A DNA stretch of 64,000 nucleotides from Arsenicicoccus piscis (GTDB lineage: Bacteria > Actinomycetota > Actinomycetes > Actinomycetales > Dermatophilaceae). Below the pieces are notes generated by a model. The model had not been told where the DNA came from. It worked only from the letters and a program-made list of their open reading frames with translations, and did not search any database. Position numbers and translations under genes: made by a program. The stretch spans positions 558,001 through 622,000 of the forward strand of contig NZ_JAKZHV010000001.1 of NCBI RefSeq assembly GCF_022568835.1, given 5' to 3'. This document shows, piece by piece, positions 11,389 through 19,914 of this stretch (within the stretch, counting starts at the first letter, position 1; each line of letters opens with the position of its first letter).

Positions 11389-11437
11389 CGCGGGCTGGCG
11401 ACGTGCCGGCCCGCGAGGGCCGGCGCGTCAGCCCGCG
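11389..11437. terminator. Nested bidirectional terminator between ndh and the SMP-30 gene
   Basis: An inner perfect hairpin, GCCGGCCC-GCGA-GGGCCGGC (11405-11424), sits inside outer arms CGCGGGCT and AGCCCGCG. It spans the convergent 3' ends and the outer right arm reaches the stop codon of the SMP-30 gene. Direct observation of structure; termination for both genes is inferred. Confidence 0.7.
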
Positions 11438-12288
11438 AAGGGCAGCACCGGCAGACCACGGACCCCGAGACCGAGCGCGAACACCGCGCCGGCCTCGGGG
11501 TCTACGTCGTCCGGGAGGTTCTCGCGAGAGGTCGTGATGAACAGCGTCTGCAGGTCATCGCCCCCGAAGGTGCAGGCTGTGACGAGCCGCACCGGGAGGT
11601 CTACCTGCTCGAGGACGCGACCGTCGGTGCCGTAGCAGCGGACCTTGCCACCACCGTTGAGCGCCACCCAGATCCGACCGTCGGCGTCGACGGTGAGACC
11701 GTCCGGGCGGCCGTCGTCCTCGGGGACCTCGACGTGCCGGTGCCGGTTGGTGAGACCGCGCTCGCGCGAGTAGTCGAAGGCGTCGATGCGACCGGTCGGG
11801 GTGTCGATGTAGTAGGCGGTCGCGCCGTCGGGACTGAACGCGAACCCGTTGGAGATGGTCGCGTCGGTGATCACAGGCGTAGCGTGCTGCTCGCCCGGGT
11901 CCAGCCGGTAGACCGTGGCCGCACCCTCGGTGCGGTCGTAGGCCATCGTGCCGCAGTAGAACCGACCGTCGGGGTCGCATCCGCCCTCGTTGAAGCGGAT
12001 CCCCTTGTCGCTGAACACTTCTGGCAGCGGCGTGAGGTCGGACAGGTCCTCCTCGGCGGCCAGCGCGAAGCCCCTTTCGAGGGCGACGATCGCGCCGCCG
12101 GACGTCCGAGGGCGGATGCAGGCGGTGACCGCGGAGCCGGTCGGGGTGCGCCGCACGGCGCCGTCGCCGAGCAGCGTCATCACGTCGCCGGCGAGCATGT
12201 CGACGAAGCGCAGCCCTCCCCAGCTCGGGCTCCAGCAGGGGCCTTCTCCGTGGTAGCAGACAGGGGCACTGACCTGGACGGCTCGCAT
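11428..12288 (-). CDS. SMP-30/gluconolactonase-family sugar lactonase
   Basis: A 286-residue six-bladed beta-propeller enzyme expected to hydrolyse an aldonolactone in the cytoplasm with a divalent metal. Family metal ligands can be placed: Glu in GEGPCW near residue 15, Asn in ISNGFAFSPDG near residue 145, and Asp in DGLTVDADGRIWVAL near residue 195; RFNEGGCDPDGRFYCGTM supplies the substrate side. Start ATG 12288 matches the family N-terminus. A partner dehydrogenase is not adjacent, so substrate is open; the sugar genes a few kilobases away make a sugar lactone plausible. Two rare GTA-GAC codon pairs occur, both in GTAGACC motifs. Confidence 0.88.
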   Translation of the reverse strand: MRAVQVSAPVCYHGEGPCWSPSWGGLRFVDMLAGDVMTLLGDGAVRRTPTGSAVTACIRPRTSGGAIVALERGFALAAEEDLSDLTPLPEVFSDKGIRFNEGGCDPDGRFYCGTMAYDRTEGAATVYRLDPGEQHATPVITDATISNGFAFSPDGATAYYIDTPTGRIDAFDYSRERGLTNRHRHVEVPEDDGRPDGLTVDADGRIWVALNGGGKVRCYGTDGRVLEQVDLPVRLVTACTFGGDDLQTLFITTSRENLPDDVDPEAGAVFALGLGVRGLPVLPFAG

Positions 12289-12334
12289 GCGGTCCAGCCT
12301 AGCCGCGCCTGCCGGCCGGTCCTAGACTCGCCGG

Positions 12335-12958
12335 GTGCACCCACTCACCCTCGACCAGGCCGTGGCCCGGGCGCGCGATCTGCTCGCGACCGCGACCGGC
12401 CGGGTCGTCATCGGCATCACCGGCGCGCCCGGCTCGGGCAAGTCCACCCTGACCGAGGCGCTCGTGGCCGCCGTCCCCGGCGCCGTGGGGTTGGGGATGG
12501 ACGGCTACCACCTCGCCCACTCCACGCTCGAGCGACTCGGTCGGGTGCCGCGCAAGGGCGCCGTCGACACCTTCGACGCGGCCGGTTACGTCGACCTGCT
12601 GCGCCGGATCCGTGCCGGCGAGCCGGGCACCATCTGGGCGCCGGAGTTCCGCCGCGAGATCGAGGACGCCATCGCCGGCGCCGTGGCGATCGAGCCGGAC
12701 ACCCCGCTGGTCGTCACCGAGGGCAACTACCTGCTCGTCGACACCCCGCCCTGGTCGGCCGTGCCCACCCTGTGCGACGAGGTCTGGTACGTCGACGTCC
12801 CCGAGGACGTCCGCCTGTCGCGCCTCGTCGCGCGGCACGAGTGGTTCGGCCGGTCGACGGCCGAGGCGATCGAGCGCTCCACCACCGGCAGCGACGGGGT
12901 CAACGCCCGCGTCGTCGAGGCCACCCGGCACCGGGCCGACGCGTTCGTCGTCACGTGA
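12335..12958 (+). CDS. P-loop nucleoside/sugar kinase-like protein (uridine kinase/PanK fold)
   Basis: A 207-residue protein of the nucleoside/nucleotide kinase family that includes the fructose-linked FrcK-type kinases. The Walker A is GAPGSGKST (residues about 31-39). MDGYHL follows near residue 55, matching the DxYH substrate loop, then RRIRAGEPGTIWAPEFRREI and a late RxxxRH segment (LSRLVARHEWFGR) that serves as lid. Start is GTG 12335, without a strong ribosome-binding site. Its stop overlaps the start of the next gene by 4 bp (GTGA), so translation is coupled with the exporter. The phosphorylated substrate cannot be decided from sequence. It is separated from the sugar ABC operon by a regulator on the other strand, so co-function is only a possibility. 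Confidence 0.85.
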   Translation: MHPLTLDQAVARARDLLATATGRVVIGITGAPGSGKSTLTEALVAAVPGAVGLGMDGYHLAHSTLERLGRVPRKGAVDTFDAAGYVDLLRRIRAGEPGTIWAPEFRREIEDAIAGAVAIEPDTPLVVTEGNYLLVDTPPWSAVPTLCDEVWYVDVPEDVRLSRLVARHEWFGRSTAEAIERSTTGSDGVNARVVEATRHRADAFVVT

Positions 12959-14193
12959 CGGCGGTGCCCGGCGGGGGCGCGCTCGGCGGGGGCCCGCGCG
13001 ACAGGGGTGCGCTCGGGCTGACCATCCTGCTCGCCGGCCTGTCGATGTTCGGGCCGTTCTCGATCGACACGGTGTTCCCGGCCTTCCCTGCCATGGGCGC
13101 CCAGCTCGGTGCCGACACCGCCGCGATGCAGCAGGTCACCAGCGTCTACCTGCTGGCGTTCGGCGCGATGAGCCTGTTCCACGGTCCGATCTCGGATGCC
13201 GTCGGACGCAAGCCGGTCATCGTCACCGGCATCACGGTCTACGTGCTGGCGTCGGTGGGCTGTGCGCTCTCGACCTCGCTGCCGATGCTGATCACCTTCC
13301 GCGCGCTGCAGGGGCTGAGCGCCGGTGGAGGCCAGATCGTCGCCCGTGCGGTGGTGCGCGACCGCTTCGAGGGGCCGCGCGCGCAGGCCGTCATGAGTCA
13401 CATCGTGATGATCTTCGGCCTCGCGCCCGCCGTTGCGCCCATCGTCGGCGGCTGGATCCTCGCGTTCGGCCCGTGGCCGTGGATCTTCTGGTTCCTCGTG
13501 GCGTTCGGCGCGCTGATGACCGGGTGGGTGCTCGTCGCCCTCCCCGAGACGCACCCGCCGGCCGCTCGCACGGCGCTGCAGGTCCGGCCGTTGCTGTCCG
13601 GGCTGTGGGTCATCGCCAAAGACGCCGACTTCCAACGGACTACGGCAGCAATGACATTCGGCTTCGCCGGCCAGTTCCTCTACATCGCTGCGGCACCGAT
13701 CCTGGTCGTCGAGCTGCTGCACCAAGGGCCGCAGGACTTCTGGAAGTTCTTCGTCCCGATGATCGGCGGCATGGTGATCGGCGCCTATCTCACGGGGCGG
13801 CTGGCCACGGCCATGCCGTCGTCGACCCTGGTCTCGCGCGGGTTCCTGATCGCCGCGTGCGCCGGCGTGCTCAACGCCACGGTGGGGCTGCTCGGCCTGG
13901 CCCCGATGCCCTGGGCGCTGATCGGTCCGACCGTGATCGCGTTCGGCATCGCGCTTGTCTTCCCGGTCATGCAGCTGCGGCTGCTCGACCTGTTCCCCGC
14001 CCGCCGGGGCGGCGCCGCGTCAGTCAGCTCGTTCGCCCAGCTGATGTTCAACGCGCTGCTCGCCGGCGCCATCGTGCCGTTCGTCTCCGGGTCGCTGCTC
14101 TCGCTCGCCGTCACCAGTCTCGGCTTCGTCCTGCTCGGCTGGGCGCTCTGGCGCTGGGAGCTCTCTCGCACGCCCCTGCCGGCGGAGTCGTGA
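12955..14193 (+). CDS. Bcr/CflA-type MFS multidrug exporter (12 TM)
   Basis: A 412-residue membrane protein with the Bcr/CflA signature early on: LSMFGPFSIDTVFPAFPAMG, then motif A as GPISDAVGRKPV and RALQGLSAGGGQIVARAVV. Twelve hydrophobic segments can be counted. The GTG start at 12955 overlaps the kinase stop; further in-frame GTG codons lie at 12964 and 13007. The 3' end overlaps the acetyltransferase start (TGATG). Family members export drugs, sulfonamides or amino acids; substrate is unknown here. Confidence 0.9.
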   Translation: MTAVPGGGALGGGPRDRGALGLTILLAGLSMFGPFSIDTVFPAFPAMGAQLGADTAAMQQVTSVYLLAFGAMSLFHGPISDAVGRKPVIVTGITVYVLASVGCALSTSLPMLITFRALQGLSAGGGQIVARAVVRDRFEGPRAQAVMSHIVMIFGLAPAVAPIVGGWILAFGPWPWIFWFLVAFGALMTGWVLVALPETHPPAARTALQVRPLLSGLWVIAKDADFQRTTAAMTFGFAGQFLYIAAAPILVVELLHQGPQDFWKFFVPMIGGMVIGAYLTGRLATAMPSSTLVSRGFLIAACAGVLNATVGLLGLAPMPWALIGPTVIAFGIALVFPVMQLRLLDLFPARRGGAASVSSFAQLMFNALLAGAIVPFVSGSLLSLAVTSLGFVLLGWALWRWELSRTPLPAES

Positions 14194-14690
14194 TGCCGGA
14201 GCTCGTCGAGCCGACCGTGGGCCTCCGTGGCGCCTGGCTGGAGGCGCACCTCGAGTGGGGTCCGGGCTACCACGAGGACGGTTTCGGCATCCGCGCGACC
14301 GACGACGTCGTCACCCCCGAGGGTTTCGGCTCCTTCGTGGCACGGCTGACCGCCCATGACCGCGGGCCCGGCGTCACGGTCTACCGCTGGATCGTCGACG
14401 GCGACCGGGTGCTCGGGGGCATCGTCCTGCGCCACGGTCACCCCCGCGAGGACGAGGTCGGCCACATCGGCTTCGGCCTACGGGCATCGGCACGCGGCCG
14501 CGGCGTCGCCACCTGGGCGCTCGGCGAGATGCTCTGTGTCGCACGGGATCTCGGCCTCAAGACCCTCCTCCTCATGTGCCTCGACGACAACGTCGCCTCC
14601 GCCCGCACGATCGAGCACCACGGCGGCGTCCTCGAGGGCGTCCGGACGACCGACCACGGCCCCGTCCGGCGCTACCGGATCAGCCTGTAG
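14193..14690 (+). CDS. GNAT-family N-acetyltransferase
   Basis: A 165-residue acetyl-CoA-dependent transferase. The acetyl-CoA binding loop is RASARGRGVATWALGEML (R/QxxGxG/A type) near residue 100, followed by the typical DNVASARTIEHHGG segment and a final RRYRISL strand. ATG 14193 overlaps the preceding stop by one base, so it belongs to the kinase-exporter-acetyltransferase unit. Pairing with an exporter suggests detoxification of a small molecule, but this is inference. It converges on the LacI gene with one base between stops. Confidence 0.9.
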   Translation: MPELVEPTVGLRGAWLEAHLEWGPGYHEDGFGIRATDDVVTPEGFGSFVARLTAHDRGPGVTVYRWIVDGDRVLGGIVLRHGHPREDEVGHIGFGLRASARGRGVATWALGEMLCVARDLGLKTLLLMCLDDNVASARTIEHHGGVLEGVRTTDHGPVRRYRISL

Positions 14691-14691
14691 G

Positions 14692-15693
14692 TCAGGCGAG
14701 GCAGCCGCAGGACTCGCGGTGCCGGATCTCGGCGGGGAGGCGCACGATCTGGGTGGGCGCCTGGGGGTCGTTGAGCCGGCGGACGAGGAGCTGGACGGCG
14801 GTGCGGCCGAGGTCGCGCAGGGGCTGGGCGACGGTGGTGAGCGACGGGCTGAAGACCTCGGCCCAGCTGAAGTCGTCGTAGGAGACCAGCGCCAGGTCGT
14901 CGGGCACCCGCCGACCGAGCTGGCGCAGGGCGCCCAGCGCCCCGATCGTCATCAGGTTGTTGCTCGTGAACAGTGCTGTGGGAGGGTCGATCTCGGACAG
15001 CAGGCGCAGGGTCGCCGACCGACCGCCATGCTCCGTAGACCCCCCGCAGACCACCAGCGCCTCGTCCACCGGGACCCCCAGCCTGGCGTGCGCCAGCCGG
15101 TAGCCACGCTCGCGGTCCTCCGAGGTGGACAACCCCGGTGCGCCGGTGACCACCGCGACCCGCCGGTGCCCCTGGACCAGCAGGTGCTCCACCACCGCGG
15201 CGCTGGACTGCTCGCTCTCGACCGCGACCTGGTCAACGCGCACCGGGCCGGTCCGGTCGATGAGCACGTAGGGCGTGGCGCGGTCCCGCAGCATCGGCAG
15301 CAGCTGGCCCTCCCACCCGCCCGACGGCGCGACGATGAGGCCGTCGACGTGGTGGGCGAGCAGGTTCGCGACGACCGTCGCCTCGTGCCGGGGCTCATCC
15401 CGCGTGTCCACCATGATCAGGCTCAGCCCGGCCGCGCTGGCGGCGAGGTCGATGCCGGAGACCAGGTCGGTCCAGTAGGGGTTGGACGCCGCGGTGAGGG
15501 CGAGGCCGATGGTGCGCGCCGACCCGGACTGCAGCGACCGGGCGATGGGGTGGTGCTCGAACCCGAGGGCGTCCATGGCCTGGAGCACCCGGCTGCGCGT
15601 CTCGGGCGAGACCGGGCGGGTGCCGTTGACCACGTGGGAGACCGTGCTCACCGAGACGTGCGCCATCGCGGCCACCGTCGTCATCGTCACCAT
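14692..15693 (-). CDS. LacI-family transcriptional regulator of the divergent sugar operon
   Basis: A 333-residue repressor. The N-terminal helix-turn-helix reads TVAAMAHVSVSTVSHVVNG, and the hinge helix RSLQSG follows. The sugar-binding periplasmic-like domain fills residues about 60-330. ATG 15693 is used; ATG 15684 is an alternative that would drop three residues. The gene diverges from the ABC importer, and a perfect 10-bp palindrome TTTGCGCAAA lies between them, the form LacI-family proteins bind. It should repress importer genes and release on binding the imported sugar or its phosphate. The C-terminal CGCLA carries two cysteines of unknown relevance. Confidence 0.93.
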   Translation of the reverse strand: MVTMTTVAAMAHVSVSTVSHVVNGTRPVSPETRSRVLQAMDALGFEHHPIARSLQSGSARTIGLALTAASNPYWTDLVSGIDLAASAAGLSLIMVDTRDEPRHEATVVANLLAHHVDGLIVAPSGGWEGQLLPMLRDRATPYVLIDRTGPVRVDQVAVESEQSSAAVVEHLLVQGHRRVAVVTGAPGLSTSEDRERGYRLAHARLGVPVDEALVVCGGSTEHGGRSATLRLLSEIDPPTALFTSNNLMTIGALGALRQLGRRVPDDLALVSYDDFSWAEVFSPSLTTVAQPLRDLGRTAVQLLVRRLNDPQAPTQIVRLPAEIRHRESCGCLA

Positions 15694-15785
15694 GTCGTCG
15701 TCATCACCCAGTCGTCGTCACCACGTCACCACGTCGCCAGCTCTCTGTCAGCGATCCTCACCACCGCACGCGGGAGGCGCAAGAC

Positions 15786-15795
15786 TTTGCGCAAA
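15786..15795. promoter_or_regulatory. LacI-family operator, TTTGCGCAAA
   Basis: A perfect 10-bp palindrome with the central CG typical of LacI-family operators, placed 85 bp before the importer's first start codon and 90 bp before the regulator's start. TTGCGC within it could serve as a -35 element, so bound repressor would block polymerase. Sequence is direct; binding is inferred. Confidence 0.7.
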
Positions 15796-15837
15796 ACAGG
15801 ACAGGGCGGGGGCTACCTCATAGGTTGACCGCCACGA

Positions 15838-15859
15838 GCCCTGGCAGCGGAGCCAGGGC
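15838..15859 (+). promoter_or_regulatory. Leader hairpin before the sugar-binding protein gene
   Basis: A perfect 8-bp stem GCCCTGGC / GCCAGGGC with a six-base loop sits in the 5' untranslated region, ending about 10 bases before the AAGGA ribosome-binding site. It may protect the transcript 5' end or tune translation of the binding protein. No known riboswitch class fits. Confidence 0.45.
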
Positions 15860-15880
15860 AGCTGCCGAAGGAACTACACG

Positions 15881-16903
15881 ATGAGCTCCACGCTTCGCAC
15901 CGTCTGCGCGAGCGCCGCGATCGTCACCATCGCCGCCACCGCGTGCACCTCCACCAAGTCGACCGACTCGAGCGGCTCGGGAGCCACGGGCTCCGCCGCC
16001 GGCGGGACGGTCAAGGTCGGCCTGGTCACCAAGACCGACACCAACCCCTATTTCGTCAAGCTGCGCGACTCGGCCAAGGCCGAGGCCCAGAAGCAGAACG
16101 CCGAGCTCATCGCCCTCGCAGGCAAGTTCGACGGCGACAACGAGGGACAGGTCGCCGCGATCGAGAACCTCGTCCAGCAGGGGGTCAAGGGCATCCTCAT
16201 CACGCCGAGCAACTCGACCGGTATCCTGGGCGCGCTGAAGAAGGCCAAGGACGCGGGCATCGTCGTCATCGCGCTGGACACCGAGACCGACCCCAAGGAC
16301 GCGGTGGACGCGACCTACGCGACCAACAACGTCACGGCCGGCGAGCTGCAGGGCAAGTACGTCAAGGCCACCCTGGGCGTCACGGCCCCGAAGATCATCA
16401 TGATGGACGGCACGGCCGGCGGCACCGTCGACGAGATGCGCCACCGCGGCTTCCTGCAGGGCATCGGCGTGGCCGAGGGCAGCCCGCAGATCGTGGGCAA
16501 GGCCAACACCAACGGCGACCAGAACAAGGCTCAGGCGGCGATGGAGAACCTGCTCCAGCGCAGCACCGACGTCAACGCGGTCTACACGATCAACGAGCCG
16601 GCGGCGCGCGGTGCCTACGCGGCGATCTCGGCCAAGAACCTGCAGTCGAAGATCACGATGGCCTCGATCGACGGCGGCTGCCAGGGCGTGCAGGACGTCA
16701 AGGACGGCAAGTACCTCGCCACCGTCATGCAGTTCCCCAAGAAGATGGCCGAGCAGGGCGTCGACGCGGTCGTGAAGTTCGCCAAGGACGGCAGCAAGCC
16801 GAGCGGTTTCCAGGACACGGGCGCCCAGGTCATCAGCGACAAGCCGGTCGCCGGCCTCGACATCAAGGACACCGCGTGGGGTCTGCAGAACTGCTGGGGC
16901 TGA
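15881..16903 (+). CDS. Sugar ABC transporter substrate-binding lipoprotein (fructose/ribose type)
   Basis: A 340-residue type I periplasmic-binding protein (Peripla_BP_4). The N-terminus has a lipoprotein signal ending in ATAC with the cysteine near residue 22, followed by a Ser/Gly-rich tether, so it is anchored outside the membrane. The domain shows VGLVTKTDTNPYFVKL, GILITPSNSTGI, VIALDTETDP and a late SIDGGCQGVQDVKDG hinge strand. ATG 15881 is preceded by AAGGA. It opens an operon with permease and ATPase; the set resembles FrcBCA fructose importers, which together with PfkB downstream suggests a ketose or pentose substrate. The exact sugar is inference. Confidence 0.9.
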   Translation: MSSTLRTVCASAAIVTIAATACTSTKSTDSSGSGATGSAAGGTVKVGLVTKTDTNPYFVKLRDSAKAEAQKQNAELIALAGKFDGDNEGQVAAIENLVQQGVKGILITPSNSTGILGALKKAKDAGIVVIALDTETDPKDAVDATYATNNVTAGELQGKYVKATLGVTAPKIIMMDGTAGGTVDEMRHRGFLQGIGVAEGSPQIVGKANTNGDQNKAQAAMENLLQRSTDVNAVYTINEPAARGAYAAISAKNLQSKITMASIDGGCQGVQDVKDGKYLATVMQFPKKMAEQGVDAVVKFAKDGSKPSGFQDTGAQVISDKPVAGLDIKDTAWGLQNCWG

Positions 16904-16904
16904 G

Positions 16905-17915
16905 ATGAGCAGCACCACCACCGCGCCGCCCGCGGCCGCTCCCAGCAAGGAGGACCGCCGCGGGCTGGCTGACCTCTGGTTGCGCTCCCCCACGCTGGGC
17001 CCGCTCATCGCGCTGGCCATCGCCGTCGTCATCTTCTCGTTGACGTCGAGCACCTTCATGAACATCGACAACATGTCCCTGGTGCTCCAGCAGACGATCG
17101 TCATCGCCACGCTGGCGCTCGGTCAGACGCTGGTCATCCTCACCGCGGGCATCGACCTCGCCAACGCGGCGATCATGGTGCTCGGCAGCCTGCTGTTCGC
17201 CAAGCTCGCCGCGCAGGGCCAGCCACCCTTGCTCGCCCTGGTCGCCGGCTTCGCGGTGTGCACCGTGATCGGCGCGGTGTCGGGCGCGCTCGTCACCCGG
17301 CTGAAGCTGCCGCCGTTCATCGTCACGCTGGGTCTGCTCACCGTCGTCACGGCGCTCGGTCGGCTCTACTCCGACGGGAACTCGTGGCCGGTGACGTCGG
17401 ACCTGCTCGGCTACCTCGGCAAGGGGAGCTACCTGTTCGGTCAGTTCTACGTGACACCAGGCATGTTCGTGATGCTCGCGATGTTCGGCATCGTCTGGTA
17501 CGCCCTGTCGCACACCGCCTGGGGCAAGCACGTCTACGCGGTGGGCAACGACGAGGAGGCTGCCCGGCTGACCGGCATCCACGTGCGCCAGACGCTCTTC
17601 AGCGTCTACGTCGTCGCCGGCCTGATCTACGCCGTGGCCGCCTGGCAGGCGCTCGGCCGCATCCCCAACGCCGACCCGAACGCCTTCCAGACCGGCAACC
17701 TCGACAGCATCACCGCTGTGGTGATCGGTGGCACCAGCCTGTTCGGCGGACGCGGTGGCGTCTGGGGCACCCTCGTCGGTGCCCTCATCGTCGCCGTCCT
17801 GCGCAGCGGCCTCACCCAGGCCGGCATCGACAGCCTCTACCAGGACGTCGCGACCGGTCTGCTCGTGATCGCCGCGGTCGCGTTCGACCAGTGGGCGCGA
17901 AGGAGGGCGTTGTGA
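16905..17915 (+). CDS. Sugar ABC transporter permease (FrcC/RbsC type)
   Basis: A 336-residue inner-membrane permease of the branched/BPD_transp_2 family with 8-10 hydrophobic segments. Recognisable segments are LGQTLVILTAGIDLANAAIM near residue 70 and the coupling region TAVVIGGTSLFGGRGGVWGT near residue 265. The start is one base after the binding-protein stop. The stop overlaps the ATPase start by 4 bp. It forms the membrane channel of the importer. Confidence 0.93.
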   Translation: MSSTTTAPPAAAPSKEDRRGLADLWLRSPTLGPLIALAIAVVIFSLTSSTFMNIDNMSLVLQQTIVIATLALGQTLVILTAGIDLANAAIMVLGSLLFAKLAAQGQPPLLALVAGFAVCTVIGAVSGALVTRLKLPPFIVTLGLLTVVTALGRLYSDGNSWPVTSDLLGYLGKGSYLFGQFYVTPGMFVMLAMFGIVWYALSHTAWGKHVYAVGNDEEAARLTGIHVRQTLFSVYVVAGLIYAVAAWQALGRIPNADPNAFQTGNLDSITAVVIGGTSLFGGRGGVWGTLVGALIVAVLRSGLTQAGIDSLYQDVATGLLVIAAVAFDQWARRRAL

Positions 17916-18793
17916 GCACCCAGCAGCACGAGCAGGATCGGGTAGAACCTGGGGCGGCCGAGCCGGTCATGGCGGCGACGGGTCTGGTCAAGCGCTACGG
18001 CAAGGTGACAGCGCTGCGCGGCGCCGACTTCGAGCTCCTGCCCGGCGAGATCATGGCGGTCGTCGGCGACAACGGCGCCGGCAAGTCCACCCTGATCAAG
18101 GCGTTGTCCGGGGCGATCGTGCCGGACGAGGGCGAGATCCGCCTCGACGGATCGCCCGTGCGCTTCCACTCCCCGCTGGACGCCCGCAAGGCCGGCATCG
18201 AGACGGTCTACCAGACCCTCGCGGTGGCCCCGGCGATGGACATCTCGTCCAACCTGTTCCTCGGGCGCGAGCAGCGCAAGCCCGGGGTGCGGGGGTCGGT
18301 CTTCCGGATGCTCGACCGCAAGGCGATGCGCGCGGCCGCCCAGGACCAGCTGGACGCGCTCGGCGTCGCCACGGTGCAGAACATCGACCAGATCGTCGAG
18401 ACCCTGTCCGGTGGCCAGCGTCAGGCCGTAGCCGTCTCTCGCGCAGCGATGTTCGGCACGAAGCTCGTCATCATGGACGAGCCGACCGCCGCGCTGGGCG
18501 TCAAGGAGTCGGGCCAGGTGCTGGACCTGATCCGGCGGATCCGGGACCGCGGGCTTCCGGTGATCCTGATCAGCCACAACATGCCGCACGTCTTCGAGGT
18601 GGCCGACCGGATCCACGTGCACCGGCTCGGCCGTCGCGCGGCGTTGGTCCAGCCGGGCGACTACACCATGAGCGAGGTCGTCTCGCTGATGACCGGCGCG
18701 CTGAGCCTCGACTCCGACGGCGCCCTGGTCGACCCCTCCGGTCACCGCGCCGAGGTGGACGAGCAGGGTCACGCCGTGGCCGTCGACGGCTAG
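17912..18793 (+). CDS. Sugar ABC transporter ATP-binding protein (single-domain, FrcA type)
   Basis: A 293-residue ABC ATPase with one nucleotide-binding domain, unlike the two-domain RbsA/XylG type of about 500 residues. Walker A is GDNGAGKST, the Q-loop is TVYQTLAVAP, the signature is LSGGQRQ, and Walker B is LVIMDEPTAALG, with a final SHNM histidine. GTG 17912 follows AAGGAGGGC and overlaps the permease stop, so translation is coupled. It energises import through the permease. Confidence 0.93.
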   Translation: MSTQQHEQDRVEPGAAEPVMAATGLVKRYGKVTALRGADFELLPGEIMAVVGDNGAGKSTLIKALSGAIVPDEGEIRLDGSPVRFHSPLDARKAGIETVYQTLAVAPAMDISSNLFLGREQRKPGVRGSVFRMLDRKAMRAAAQDQLDALGVATVQNIDQIVETLSGGQRQAVAVSRAAMFGTKLVIMDEPTAALGVKESGQVLDLIRRIRDRGLPVILISHNMPHVFEVADRIHVHRLGRRAALVQPGDYTMSEVVSLMTGALSLDSDGALVDPSGHRAEVDEQGHAVAVDG

Positions 18794-18855
18794 TCTGCTG
18801 TGGGGCCGCGCGGGCACACCGCGAGGCCCCACAGCGCACCCGGGAGGAGCAACTC

Positions 18856-19914
18856 ATGGACCTGGTGGTGGTCTGCCTCGGGATGGCGAATCTCGATGTC
18901 GTGCAACGAGTCCCGGGGCATCCGCCCAGGGGCAAGAAGTCCTGGTGCGACGACGTAGAGCTCGTGGCCGGCGGTCCCGCGACCAACGCCGCGATCACGA
19001 CGGCTGCGGTCCTGCGGGCGGCGGGCCGCACCGACGTGCGGGTGGTGCTCGTGTCGGCGCTCGGCGGGTCGCCCGCCGCCCGGATCGTGCGGGACGACCT
19101 GGTCACCCACGGGGTCGAGGTGGTGGACCTGGTGAGCGACCCCACCGAGGGCGTCGGGGTGGGCGAGCCGCACCAGCTGCCCGTCTCCACCGCCCTGATC
19201 GACCCGGACGGCGAGCGCACCGTCGTCGCGACGGACGCCAGCACGACCGACATCCCGCTCACCGACGAGGCCCGCGCGATCGTGGCCGCCGCGCACGTGC
19301 TGCTGCTCGACGGGCACCACCCGGTGGCGGCCGACGAGGCACTCACGATCGCGTCCGGTCGGGACGGCGCCGTCACCGTGCTCGACGCGGGGAGCGTCAA
19401 ACCGCATGCGGAGCAATGGATCTCGCGGCTCGACATCCTGGCGGGCTCAGCAGACTACGCCGATGGTCTCGGGCTCGACCTCGAGGCCGCGCTGGACCAC
19501 GCGATCGAGGCCGGCGCCGGCGCCGCGATCATGACCGACGGCGGCGACCCCGGCTGCTGGCGTCGGTCCGCGCACGCGCGCCTCGCACCGACGCGGCCAG
19601 GGGAGGCGCTGCACGGCGTGCTGACGCCGCAGCGGGTGACGGCGCTCGACACGCTGGCGGCCGGAGACACCTTCCACGGCGCCCTCGTCGCAGGACTGGT
19701 GCTGCACGAGCGTGCCCTGGCGCCCGCGCTCGAGCTGGCCACGGACGTCGCGACGCTGCGGGTGCAGCACGCCGGCGCCCGGGCGTGGCTGCGCCACCTG
19801 TCCACCCTGCCTGCCCTGGCCGCACCGCCCACCTTGGCGGCGCCCGAGCCCGACGTCAGACCGTCGTGCCCGGCTCCAACCGAGACCCGACCGGGATGGT
19901 CTGCCGACGGCTGA
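18856..19914 (+). CDS. PfkB-family carbohydrate kinase
   Basis: A 352-residue ribokinase-fold kinase expected to phosphorylate the imported sugar. The N-terminal strand LVVVCLGMANLDVVQRV and the VAGGPATNAAITTA glycine region match PfkB signature 1. DTLAAGDTFHGALVAGL near residue 257 is PfkB signature 2 with the catalytic aspartate in GDTFHG. ATG 18856 follows GGGAGGAG. It is 62 bp after the ATPase and probably in the same operon. The last 20 codons, proline-rich and without family match, overlap glgC on the other strand by 59 bp, a run-on C-terminus. Confidence 0.9.
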   Translation: MDLVVVCLGMANLDVVQRVPGHPPRGKKSWCDDVELVAGGPATNAAITTAAVLRAAGRTDVRVVLVSALGGSPAARIVRDDLVTHGVEVVDLVSDPTEGVGVGEPHQLPVSTALIDPDGERTVVATDASTTDIPLTDEARAIVAAAHVLLLDGHHPVAADEALTIASGRDGAVTVLDAGSVKPHAEQWISRLDILAGSADYADGLGLDLEAALDHAIEAGAGAAIMTDGGDPGCWRRSAHARLAPTRPGEALHGVLTPQRVTALDTLAAGDTFHGALVAGLVLHERALAPALELATDVATLRVQHAGARAWLRHLSTLPALAAPPTLAAPEPDVRPSCPAPTETRPGWSADG

